DNA of 64,000 nt from CADEEN01 sp963783785 (GTDB lineage Bacteria > Pseudomonadota > Gammaproteobacteria > Burkholderiales > Burkholderiaceae_C), in NCBI GenBank assembly GCA_963783785.1, contig CAWAOQ010000008.1:1-64000 (forward strand), written 5' to 3'. The stretch's first letter is position 1. Every line of letters begins with the position of its first letter. The position numbers and the translations under genes are program-made. The notes below the pieces were generated by a model, which was not told the origin of the DNA, ran no database searches, and saw only the letters and a program-made list of their open reading frames with translations. Below are positions 26,358-33,685 of this stretch, in pieces.

Positions 26358-26510
26358 GGCTGGCGGAAAGAGATCGTCGCTCAAGTCCAGTGCCCATTTT
26401 TGCCACTGCGCAGCGCTGTCCCCCGTCGCAGGCGTCGCGTCTGCGGCAAGGTGAGCCATCGTCGCTGCGACGATCCCTCGGATGTGGCCAGCCTGTTGAC
26501 TCCGGTTGGC
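26349..26510 (-). pseudogene. Truncated copy of the 37911-38180 gene
   Basis: The C-terminal ~53 codons (IRGIVAATMAHLAADATPATGDSAAQW, then SDDLFPPANP) are over 85 percent identical at nucleotide level to 37911-38075. The N-terminal half is missing and replaced by unrelated sequence. As in the intact copy, the stop codon lies inside the tRNA remnant. Confidence 0.7.
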
Positions 26511-26772
26511 GGTGCCCTTGGAACATGCCCAAGCTGCCGGCACCCCGCTTGTCGCAGGCCGCGCGGTTGCTCGGCCTTCACGCAGTCGCCGACAGACAGG
26601 GTGACGTCCGTGGCTGTCTTGGATTGCGCCAAAACGAGGCTCGCGCAAGCGCCGTTACGGTGGCAATGAGTGGCAATCGGATGGCGCCCATCGTTCGTGT
26701 CTGTCAACACGGCCGTCGTGGCCATCCATGGTGCCGTGAGTGAACTGCGCCGTGCGGATAGGTACTTCCGAC
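26511..26772 (-). other. Region with a possible signal-peptide relic
   Basis: On the minus strand, codons upstream of about 26700 could encode a short signal peptide followed by SKTATDVTLSVGDCVKAEQ. The pieces lie in different frames, so any gene here is broken. Nothing firm can be called. Confidence 0.25.
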
Positions 26773-27024
26773 TCAGGCCGGAGCGTACGCGGCGCCCGCG
26801 TCGACAAAGGTCGCGGCCTTCGCGGCCTCGGGCAGCGTGGCCGGCCGCACCGCTGGCGTGGACACAGTGACTGCAGCCTTCACCTCCACAGCCCGGCCTT
26901 CCGCTCGCAACGCCTGCCTGCCCAAGCTGCCCAGGCCGACGAGTGCGCCGCCGGCGAAGAGGAGGATGAAGAAGGCGACACAAGTGGCACCTAGGGAAAG
27001 AATCGCAAGAATGGCGTAGTACAT
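26773..27024 (-). CDS. Small single-pass membrane protein, 83 residues
   Basis: MYYAILAILSLGATCVAFFILLFAGGALVGLGSLG forms one long or two short TM helices. An Ala/Val-rich soluble tail follows. GGAG lies nine bases before the ATG at 27024, which decides the start. It is divergent from the LysR gene across a 163 bp spacer, so it could be a target of that regulator (inference from arrangement only). Confidence 0.6.
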   Translation of the reverse strand: MYYAILAILSLGATCVAFFILLFAGGALVGLGSLGRQALRAEGRAVEVKAAVTVSTPAVRPATLPEAAKAATFVDAGAAYAPA

Positions 27025-27187
27025 GACAGGTTCTCCGGGGTTGGGAAGTTTCACGAATTGCTTGGCGTGATCGCACTATGGATCGATCGACTCTTCGCGT
27101 GAAATGCATTCTTGGCTCGTATTGGTGCGATATTCGCAAGAATGATTTCGTCCCGGCACGACCGACCCCAGCAACCGAGGCCTGCAC

Positions 27188-28090
27188 ATGAAGATCGATT
27201 TCGCTGGAATTCAAGCCTTCGTCAGCGTCGCCGAGCTGGGCGGCTTCAGCAAGGCGGCGCACGAGCTGCACATCACGCAGACGGCGCTGACGAGACGGGT
27301 CCAGAAGCTCGAGGCCTACCTTGGTCTGAGGCTTCTGGACCGCACCACGCGCAGCGTGGCGCTGACGGCAGTCGGCCACGACTTCCTGCCCAAGGCGCGC
27401 TCGATCGTGGGAGAAATGAACTCCGCCGTCGGGCAACTCAAGGAGATGGCCCGGACCTCGAGCGGCAGCTTCACGCTCGCCTGCATGTCGACCATGTCGG
27501 CCCGCCTGCTACCCCTTCTGATACGCAAGTACGCCGACCTTCATCCCGACAATCGCATTCGCCTGCTGGACATGAGCTCCAACGATGTGCGCGCGGCGGT
27601 CCTCAACCGCAACGCTGAACTCGGCATCGCGATACACGGCGAGGCGCACCCTGAGCTCAACGAACGGTTCCTGTTCGACGACGCCCTCGTCTTCTATTGC
27701 CACGAATCGCACCCGTTCGCAGAGCGTCCGCGCGTGAGCTGGAAGGACCTCAAAGGCTCGGACCTGATCATGGTTCGTGGCTTCACGGCCACACGCCTGC
27801 TGATCGAGTACCACCTCCTGACGCACGGCGTGCGTGCCGGCAGTGCCTACGAGGTGCAGTACCACTCGACCGCAGTCAACCTGGTGGAGGCGGGTGTCGG
27901 CTGCGCCGTGCTGCCCTGGTCCGCACTGGGGCCCGGCGGCCGATCGCCGATCCGGAGAATCGAGCTGGTCGGCCCCAAGGTTCATCGCCGAGTGATGCTG
28001 TTCACCCGCAAGAACGCGAGCCTGTCACCGTCGGCGCAGGCGTTCTTTGACGTCGTGAAGCGGGTATCCGCCAGCAAGGTTCCGTCTTGA
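27188..28090 (+). CDS. LysR-family transcriptional regulator
   Basis: A 300-residue protein. The winged helix-turn-helix is residues ~4-62 (FVSVAELGGFSKAAHELHITQTALTRRVQKLEAYLGLRLLDRTTRSVALTAVG). The effector-binding domain (residues ~90-295) contains NAELGIAIHG and VEAGVGCAVLPW, typical LysR substrate-domain strands. It probably controls the divergent neighbour or itself. The effector is unknown. Confidence 0.9.
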   Translation: MKIDFAGIQAFVSVAELGGFSKAAHELHITQTALTRRVQKLEAYLGLRLLDRTTRSVALTAVGHDFLPKARSIVGEMNSAVGQLKEMARTSSGSFTLACMSTMSARLLPLLIRKYADLHPDNRIRLLDMSSNDVRAAVLNRNAELGIAIHGEAHPELNERFLFDDALVFYCHESHPFAERPRVSWKDLKGSDLIMVRGFTATRLLIEYHLLTHGVRAGSAYEVQYHSTAVNLVEAGVGCAVLPWSALGPGGRSPIRRIELVGPKVHRRVMLFTRKNASLSPSAQAFFDVVKRVSASKVPS

Positions 28091-28107
28091 TCCAGAAAGT
28101 GAATTGA

Positions 28108-28283
28108 TTGCGCACTTCGTCCGCTGTCCGTGCGGTGCGGCGCAGAAGGTCAGCGATTGATACGGCCGACCGCCCGTTGCCGTCTATCGCGCTCGTGGGC
28201 GGGTCCGCACCTTGCTCGAACAAGATCAAGACCGCTGGGCAATTCACGGCCCGAATGGCCGCATTCAGCCTGCTAGTTAGCAA
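28108..28283 (-). pseudogene. Ankyrin-repeat-like fragment
   Basis: Minus-strand codons encode LNAAIRAVNCPAVLILFEQGADP and a following helix, resembling one ankyrin repeat (helix-turn-helix with GADP loop). The frame then runs into the antisense of the LysR gene, so the 3' end is artificial. It is most likely a relic. Confidence 0.35.
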
Positions 28284-28354
28284 GGTCTAAGGGAAAACCC
28301 TACTATTTCGACATCCGGAGCCCTCGCGCTCTGGCAGAAGAAAGGGAATTCCAG

Positions 28355-28603
28355 ATGTCTATGCAACTTGCCAGTGTCATGGTCCCGCGCCCCATCGCCA
28401 CGCCGCGCGGAGCGGAATGGTTGTCCGAACTGGCGATCAGCCTGGCGCAGATAGGCCGCATGGCCTGGGCTGCGCTCGTGAGCGTCGAGGAGGCGCGTGC
28501 GCAGCGCGAGCTGGATCGGCGTGCAGTCCGCCGTGGCTATGAAGCCGAACAGTCCAAAGAGGTGCGGGTCGCGATGATTCTTGGCTGCGGCAACCGCGGC
28601 TGA
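28355..28603 (+). CDS. Small basic protein, 82 residues
   Basis: MSMQLASVMVPRPIA is followed by an amphipathic helix (LSELAISLAQIGRMAWAALVSVEEARAQRELDRRAVRRGYEAEQSKEVRVAMI). AAAGGGAA precedes the ATG. It heads a run of three or four small plus-strand genes ending with the DUF3563 protein. It is vaguely like DUF1127-type small proteins, but I cannot confirm that. Confidence 0.5.
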   Translation: MSMQLASVMVPRPIATPRGAEWLSELAISLAQIGRMAWAALVSVEEARAQRELDRRAVRRGYEAEQSKEVRVAMILGCGNRG

Positions 28604-28679
28604 CCGACACCGACAGGCCGCCGGCGCGGGGAGTTGCTCCTGCGCGACGCCGGCACCCGCAAGCTCAAGGAGAAAGACC

Positions 28680-28934
28680 ATTACCTACAGCACCACCGCA
28701 ACGAGACGCCTCGACAACATCGTCTTGAATTCGGGTCCGTCGCCACTCGGCGCATGGTTTGCCAGGGTGTTGCGGAGTCTGATGTCCCGTTCGACATCGA
28801 CTCGCACGCAGCGCGATAGGGTCCGTGAAATGGCCGAGGTGCGCGCGCTCGCCGATAGCGTTCGCCTGTCAGATCCGGGCTTTGCCGAGGATCTGTTCGC
28901 GGCCGCCGACCGCTACGAGAACCTGGGCAGGTGA
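28680..28934 (+). CDS. Small protein with apparent ATT start
   Basis: AAGGAGAAAG is followed by ATT ACC TAC AGC, aligned with the ATG of the related truncated copy at 21869-21789. Downstream are TTATRRLDNIVLNSGPSPLG, a helix (WFARVLRSLMSRS), and VRALADSVRLSDPGFAEDLFAAADRYENLGR. The only in-frame ATG is at 28782, which would remove the conserved half. Either ATT is used, or the ATG was lost and the gene now starts late. It lies between two other small genes on the same strand. Confidence 0.5.
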   Translation: MTYSTTATRRLDNIVLNSGPSPLGAWFARVLRSLMSRSTSTRTQRDRVREMAEVRALADSVRLSDPGFAEDLFAAADRYENLGR

Positions 28935-28988
28935 CGCGGCGGCACCTCAGCCGGCCTCTTGAAGCAGAAAATGAAAAGGGAGTTGACC

Positions 28989-29171
28989 ATGTCCAAATTG
29001 CTCGAGCTCATCAAAGCTCTGATACCCACCATCGAATCGCAGCATGTCCGCGACGAGGCGTACTTGGCCGAATCCGTCGATATCTACGACCTGGAACGCC
29101 GCATGCGCGAGATCGACCGGCGTGGCCGCAATACCTCGCAGGACTTGACGTTCTCGCTTGGGTTGCGGTGA
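28989..29171 (+). CDS. DUF3563 family protein
   Basis: 60 residues: MSKLLELIKALIPTIESQHVRDEAYLAESVDIYDLERRMREIDRRGRN. The DEAYLAxSVDxYDLExRMRExDR block is the DUF3563 signature of small beta-proteobacterial proteins. AAAGGGAG precedes the start at 28989. It is 54 bp after the previous small gene, so an operon is likely. The function is unknown. Confidence 0.85.
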   Translation: MSKLLELIKALIPTIESQHVRDEAYLAESVDIYDLERRMREIDRRGRNTSQDLTFSLGLR

Positions 29172-29182
29172 GGTCTGCCCCC

Positions 29183-29452
29183 ATGTCGACGTCAACGCTG
29201 ACAGCGAAGACGGTGCCCCTGATGCTCTCCTTGGCGTGCGGGGTTTTTCCTGCGGTCGCCGCCAGTGCGTCCGCGGCAGTGCAAGTCGGCGTGGGTGCCC
29301 TGAGGCTGCCCTTCGACGCGGCACGGGCGCAATACGCCAAGGGCGTTCAGGTCGGCTTGATCGAGCGCTCCATGCTCGCGTCGCGGGACTTCGAGTGCGC
29401 ACTCGGCGCGCTTGAGAAGTTGAGCTTGGGGCTGCTGGCAAGACGGGTCTGA
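29183..29452 (+). CDS. Small exported protein, 89 residues
   Basis: N-terminal signal peptide (TVPLMLSLACGVFPAVAASASA) followed by AVQVGVGALRLPFDAARAQYAKGVQVGLIERSM. It starts 11 bp after the DUF3563 stop, so probable co-transcription. No family was recognised and the ribosome-binding site is weak. Confidence 0.45.
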   Translation: MSTSTLTAKTVPLMLSLACGVFPAVAASASAAVQVGVGALRLPFDAARAQYAKGVQVGLIERSMLASRDFECALGALEKLSLGLLARRV

Positions 29453-29600
29453 AGGCGGCCAACGGTCTTCCGAGGTGCGATCGAGTCTTGGCGTGATGAG
29501 GCTCGGCTTTGCCCGTACTGCGCAGGGTGGGGCGACTGCACGCCGACCGCTGCGATTGGGGCGGTGAGCGGGCCAGCAACGACTCGGCTGGGGTGCCACG

Positions 29601-29960
29601 TCAGGTCCAGTGTGCAGAGGCACCCATGAGTTCCCTGACGAGCCGCGCGGGGCTGTCGTGCCTGATCGCGCCGCAAGGGGTATCCGCCAGGCGCATCGAA
29701 AGTGCCACGAGGTCAAAGCTGTCCACTGACTCGCGGTAGGCCTCGGCAAGGAATGCGAACTCGTTCATGGTGCCGACCACGCTGCGGTTGGCCGTCTTCG
29801 CCATTGACACTTCACTCATCGCCGCGACCTCGTTGGCAATGAATGCTTGATTCGCACCATGCCTGACCAAGATGGTTGCCAGTGCGTGCGGAAACCTTGC
29901 GGCCAACGTCGAGGCGGGTGCCAATGGCATCAGCACCGGTAGCAACGTCCGTTCACTCAC
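29601..29960 (-). CDS. DUF6933-like protein, best preserved copy
   Basis: SERTLLPVLMPLAP, FPHALATILVRHGANQAFIANEVAAMSEV, and AKTANRSVVGTMNEFAFLAEAYRES match the DUF6933 pattern as I recall it. The call starts at GTG 29960. The family usually has ~45 more N-terminal residues, and upstream codons still encode KPQVALL before the match is lost, so the gene may be 5'-damaged. Related fragments occur at 17690-18070 and 24963-25085. Confidence 0.6.
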   Translation of the reverse strand: MSERTLLPVLMPLAPASTLAARFPHALATILVRHGANQAFIANEVAAMSEVSMAKTANRSVVGTMNEFAFLAEAYRESVDSFDLVALSMRLADTPCGAIRHDSPARLVRELMGASAHWT

Positions 29961-30163
29961 CAGCAGTGCGACTTGCGGCTTCCAGAATGGCGCCGCAGTA
30001 GTGGTCCGCGAAGAACTCGCCGAAGGTGATCACGGCTACAGGGCTGGCTTCCACGCTTGCTGTCACCTGCGAGGAAAACGCTACCGGAAGTGTCCTCTGC
30101 CCGTCGCGGCTGGAGAACTGTCACAAGGTGGTGGCACGCTTTGTGCGATCCTGCACAACGCCC

Positions 30164-30361
30164 ATGAATGACCAACCAGACCTCTCCGCAGTGCTCCGTG
30201 CGCTTGCAGCAGCACAGGCGGCACTTCCGCCCGAACTCACGGCCCGCCTCCCGCCGGACTTGCGGCACAAGTACGACTCGTTCCGCGAAGACCTTGGCCA
30301 TATGGCCTTGCGGGCGCACGCGTTGCAGCCGAGGGTCACGCCCGCGAAGCCAGGAGGCTAA
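30164..30361 (+). CDS. Small hypothetical protein, 65 residues
   Basis: MNDQPDLSAVLRALAAAQAALPPELTARLPPDLRHKYDSFREDLGHMALRAHALQPRV reads like a real soluble helical protein. The start lacks a strong Shine-Dalgarno. No family was recognised. Confidence 0.4.
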   Translation: MNDQPDLSAVLRALAAAQAALPPELTARLPPDLRHKYDSFREDLGHMALRAHALQPRVTPAKPGG

Positions 30362-30599
30362 ACCGCCTTCAGCCCCGTGATCGCGGCGACTGGACCGATC
30401 TGGTGGCGGTGGCACGGTGTGCGCACGTCGGCGACTGGCCTCGCAGGCCGACACTGGCGCACCTGGCCGATGTCGATCGGTGCGTCACCTATGGATTGGG
30501 CAGACGCGAAGACGGGGCGATGCCGCAGCGCGAGTCGATGCTTCGAGGGCGACGCATGCCTTTTGGGCCTACCTGACGTGATGAGACACCGACGCCGCA

Positions 30600-30797
30600 T
30601 CCATCACGATCATGGAGATCGTCGACAACGCGCTGATGCTCGCGATTCCTGGCGCCATGGACGCGCCAATGACCTCGCTGCTCTTCTGGGCCAGCATGCT
30701 TGTGTCTCTGCCTGTGCCAGGCGTCGCGGCGTATCCCGTGAACCGATGGCTCATCGCCAGAGGCAAAGGGCATGCGGTCGCACACGCCCATCACTGA
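30600..30797 (+). pseudogene. C-terminal fragment of a DUF4396 membrane protein
   Basis: MEIVDNALMLAIPGAMDAPMTSLLFWASMLVSLPVPGVAAYPVNRWLIARGKGHAV is the last transmembrane hairpin and PVNRWLIxRG motif of DUF4396 proteins. The upstream ~70 or more residues of the family are absent. A 61-codon product from ATG 30612 could be made, but it would be a truncated domain. Confidence 0.6.
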
Positions 30798-30909
30798 ACC
30801 GGTTCAATGGACGGCGACCCGCTCGTTACACAGCGCTTTCTGTAAGCGATCCAAGCCACGCCAACTTGTACCTAAACGCCTGTGCAACCGCTGCGTATTC
30901 TTCTGTCCC

Positions 30910-31134
30910 ATGACAGCCATCAATGGCGCGGAATTCGGGGTCGTCGTCAGCGACGAGCAGTACTTCAGCGTCTGGCCGACACACCGCAAGCTGCCGTTTG
31001 GTTGGCACTTCACCGGACCCACGGGCACACGGGCGGAGATGCAGCAACTCGTCGAGCAGCAGTTCGTCCCGACCATTCCATCGACGTGCCTCACGCCCGA
31101 AAGGCAGTTCAGGAACTCGCAGTCGGCGAACTGA
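30910..31134 (+). CDS. MbtH-like protein, copy 2
   Basis: A 74-residue protein. FGVVVSDEQYFSVWPTHRKLPFGWHFTGPTGTRAEMQQLVEQQF matches the MbtH-type fold, followed by a PERQFRNSQSAN tail shared in form with copy 3. About 50 bp upstream of the ATG resembles the leaders of the other copies (CAACTTGTxCCT and CTTCTGTCCC). No NRPS gene is present in this window. Confidence 0.65.
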   Translation: MTAINGAEFGVVVSDEQYFSVWPTHRKLPFGWHFTGPTGTRAEMQQLVEQQFVPTIPSTCLTPERQFRNSQSAN

Positions 31135-31400
31135 AGATGGCGCGATGACGCGTGTGGTGCTGTGGCCGCACTACGGCATGAAAGCTGCCGACCTATTTGC
31201 ATACTGATCGCGCCGATGGGTCCCCCTGGCCGGCAACGCTGTCATTGAGCGCGCTCAATACATCCGGCAGGGCGAGTGGCCCAGAATGCGCAAATTGGGT
31301 GATCCGCAAGGGCCAGGCTGGCTGGTGGAAATAGGCGGGCCGGAAGCTTCGGAACCAGCGACAGACCCATGACTTGCATCCGCATGCGAGCGAGGATCGA

Positions 31401-32045
31401 ATGAAGGCCAAGGTCGACAGTACGGGGCACGCCAAGCCTGCTGGCGTCATCATGCGCGACTGCATTACGTACGACACGTTCACGGGCGACAAGGCGTCAT
31501 TGATGGCGCACCCAGCGTGTCCGCCGACGATGTTCGATGGCGACGGCGTGACCTGGAAGACCTCGCGCACGATCCGCCTGGCCGATGGGCGCAAAGTCAC
31601 CTTGCGCCGCGAGGGGCGTCACTATTCGATGCTGGTGGAACTGACAGTGGCCGAGCGGGTTGCACGCCGGGCACGCCGGGACCGTCTGGCGAGCGTCGAG
31701 CGCGCACTTAACCAGTCGAAGGAGGCATTGGCGCGCATGCCGCGGACCGCCGCAGACTACCGGCGCGAGGCGCTCGAGTCGGCGAAGCTGTTCGAGAAGC
31801 TGTACTTGAGCGCAGCGGACGGTGCCCTTAGCACTCTACGGGGCGGTTATTCGCTCGATGCCGCAGCGCGCAGGCTGGTGGAGATCCATCTGCAAGCGTT
31901 GCGTGCAGTGTTCGAGACCGGCGGCGTGGTGCTCGACCCTTCCCAGCGTCAGGAACTGGTCGATGCCGCGATGGCACCAGCACGCAACGCCGACCCCACT
32001 TTCCGGCGCGTCTTGGATGACCTCACCAAGGACGGCGGGCGATAG
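31401..32045 (+). CDS. Hypothetical soluble protein, 214 residues
   Basis: The N-terminal ~70 residues form a small beta domain (GVIMRDCITYDTF, TWKTSRTIRLADGRKVTLRREGRHYSML). A long helical region follows (AERVARRARRDRLASVERALNQSKEALARM, RREALESAKLFEKLYLS). GAGGATCG precedes ATG 31401; an upstream TTG is less likely. No family was recognised. It lies between remnants 4 and 5. Confidence 0.55.
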   Translation: MKAKVDSTGHAKPAGVIMRDCITYDTFTGDKASLMAHPACPPTMFDGDGVTWKTSRTIRLADGRKVTLRREGRHYSMLVELTVAERVARRARRDRLASVERALNQSKEALARMPRTAADYRREALESAKLFEKLYLSAADGALSTLRGGYSLDAAARRLVEIHLQALRAVFETGGVVLDPSQRQELVDAAMAPARNADPTFRRVLDDLTKDGGR

Positions 32046-32318
32046 GCGGGCGGGGCTGACGGCCCGTTCTGTCCAGTGGCACATGCATTGCGCCTTCAGG
32101 GGCTTCAGTGAGAGGAAGGCTAGGCGTTCGGCAACCGCAGCTGGCAGCAGCGGTCAGATGTGTGCTTCAAGAGGCAGGCTAAGCATCACTATGGGCTGAA
32201 GAAGCCTGGTTGCCAATGAGGGTGCCCGTGACTGGTCCACCGCCTCAATTGCCTCATCGCGGCGACATTCGCGTTCGGCGGGGCCATGCCATCCCTGATG
32301 TCGTCGAGGCTGACCTTG

Positions 32319-32741
32319 CTAGCTGAGCGATGACAGGCTTGGATTGAACGCCACTTCCCACAGATGACCATCCGGGTCCTGGAAGTACCCTGCATACCCG
32401 CCCCAGAATGTTGCTTGCGCTGGCTTGACGATTCGCGCACCAGCCTGGGCGGCCTGCTGCATGACGTCATTGACTTCTTTCTCAGAGGCCACGTTGTGCC
32501 CAATGCTCATCTCGGTTGAACTTGGCGGCTGCAGGGCGAGGCCGGAATCTGCGGCAAGGCTCTCGCGTGGCCACAGGGCGAGCTTGAGGCCAGACGAGAG
32601 GGTGAAGAAGGCGACTGCACCGTGTGTGAACTCCGCGCCAACGATGCCTTCGGTGGGGAAGCCCAAACCATCGCGGTAGAACTCGACGGCTCGCTGCAGA
32701 TCGCTGACGCCAAGGGTGAGCAGTGTGATGTGTGGCTTCAT
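32319..32741 (-). CDS. VOC family (glyoxalase-like) protein
   Basis: A 140-residue protein with two beta-alpha-beta-beta-beta modules. ITLLTLGVSDLQRAVEFYRDGLGF opens module one, and GGYAGYFQDPDGHLWEVAFNP closes module two with the metal-binding-type Glu. The substrate is unknown. The start codon is eight bases from tRNA remnant 5. The GGGGAG of the former acceptor stem is positioned as its Shine-Dalgarno. Confidence 0.9.
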   Translation of the reverse strand: MKPHITLLTLGVSDLQRAVEFYRDGLGFPTEGIVGAEFTHGAVAFFTLSSGLKLALWPRESLAADSGLALQPPSSTEMSIGHNVASEKEVNDVMQQAAQAGARIVKPAQATFWGGYAGYFQDPDGHLWEVAFNPSLSSLS

Positions 32742-32748
32742 GGTTCAG

Positions 32749-32780
32749 TGGCTCCCCGACCGTGGCGCAAGCCAGGGACC
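32749..32780 (-). repeat. tRNA-Asn 3'-end remnant 5
   Basis: TGGCTCCCCGACC, then a diverged T-loop, then GCCAGGGACC. The acceptor stem and CCA end are intact, and the T-arm is mutated. It lies directly upstream of the VOC gene start. Confidence 0.75.
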
Positions 32781-32789
32781 CTCGAAGTG

Positions 32790-33074
32790 TCAGGCGGCGG
32801 TGGTCGCCTTGAACACGAGCATGAGACCCTCTCCGTGACTGTAGTAGTAGTCTCCGCCAGGACTGATCACGACTGCTCTGCCTTCGTGTGCATCGGCAAA
32901 GTAGCGCCAGCCATAGCTCGGCTCCCCAACTCTTGTACCAATGGAGACGGCTTGCATGCCTGCGTCAATTCGACGATTGCCTCTTGACTCCTTGCGATGA
33001 TCGTCTGCATACGAAGGCATGCTCGCGATGGCTGCTGCGACGCCCAGCACTACGCCAATATTGATAGGGTTCAT
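32790..33074 (-). CDS. Exported protein, 94 residues
   Basis: Signal peptide (IGVVLGVAAAIASMPSYA) then a soluble domain: IDAGMQAVSIGTRVGEPSYGWRYFADAHEGRAVVISPGGDYYYSHGEGL. AGGAAGG precedes the start at 33074. No family was recognised. It sits between remnants 5 and 6 with MbtH-like copy 3. Confidence 0.6.
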   Translation of the reverse strand: MNPINIGVVLGVAAAIASMPSYADDHRKESRGNRRIDAGMQAVSIGTRVGEPSYGWRYFADAHEGRAVVISPGGDYYYSHGEGLMLVFKATTAA

Positions 33075-33305
33075 GGTCCTTCCTTTCGACCGAGTCCAGT
33101 CGACGCTGACTGTGCATCGACTATGGGCGTCAAAACTTAGGACAGTCTGAGCGCACCTCTTGCGAGGCGTCGGACGTCCATCGGACTGTGAGCGCGCGAA
33201 TCTTCAGCATCGCCGCTCGGGAACCTACGGATTTCAAGTGAGCAATGCAGGAGGCGCCAACTTGTGCCTCGCCGCCGCCGCGACCGGCCAATATCCTCAT
33301 GTGCC

Positions 33306-33524
33306 ATGAGTGACATCGACACCCCGGAATTCGCGATCATCGTCAACGACGACCATGAGTTCAGCCTCTGGCCGACACACTGCAAGTTGCTGCCCGGATG
33401 GCACCACGCCGGCCCCGTCGGTACGCAAGTGCAGATGCAGGATCTGTTGGGCAAGCAATTCCTAACGACCCTCGCCGCCACGTATCTCAGGGCAGAAACG
33501 CGGTTCGGGGACTCGCGGCTGTAG
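33306..33524 (+). CDS. MbtH-like protein, copy 3
   Basis: A 72-residue protein. FAIIVNDDHEFSLWPTHCKLLPGWHHAGPVGTQVQMQDLLGKQF, then TTLAATYLRAETRF. This is the clearest match to the MbtH pattern (VND..E.SLWP....LPGW..G). It is closely related to copy 1 at protein level and shares the leader sequence. It is the only likely gene between the exported 94-residue protein and remnant 6. Confidence 0.7.
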   Translation: MSDIDTPEFAIIVNDDHEFSLWPTHCKLLPGWHHAGPVGTQVQMQDLLGKQFLTTLAATYLRAETRFGDSRL

Positions 33525-33607
33525 GACGGAAGTTGACGCGGCCCCGGTTGGCTCTTGCGGGCAGTTGCCCGACCGATTCGACATCAGCTCGGTCCACATA
33601 GACAAAA

Positions 33608-33630
33608 GCCCCGCACTTTCGTGTGAGGCC
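33608..33630. terminator. GC hairpin next to tRNA remnant 6
   Basis: GCCCCGCAC and GTGTGAGGC arms (one mismatch) with a TTTC loop, preceded by ACAAAA. It has the same arrangement as the hairpin at 17598. Upstream at about 33570-33590 lies the TCGACATCAGCTCGGTCC motif also present at 15996. Confidence 0.55.
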
Positions 33631-33641
33631 GTTCACTTGTC

Positions 33642-33665
33642 GGCTCCCCGACCTGAGCTCGAACT
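33642..33665 (-). repeat. tRNA-Asn 3'-end remnant 6
   Basis: GGCTCCCCGACCTGAGCTCG then AACT: acceptor stem and half of the T-arm. It marks the left end of the 4.2 kb segment that carries fccAB and the DUF5666 gene. Confidence 0.75.
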
Positions 33666-33685
33666 ACTGCTGACGCGAGGGCGCG

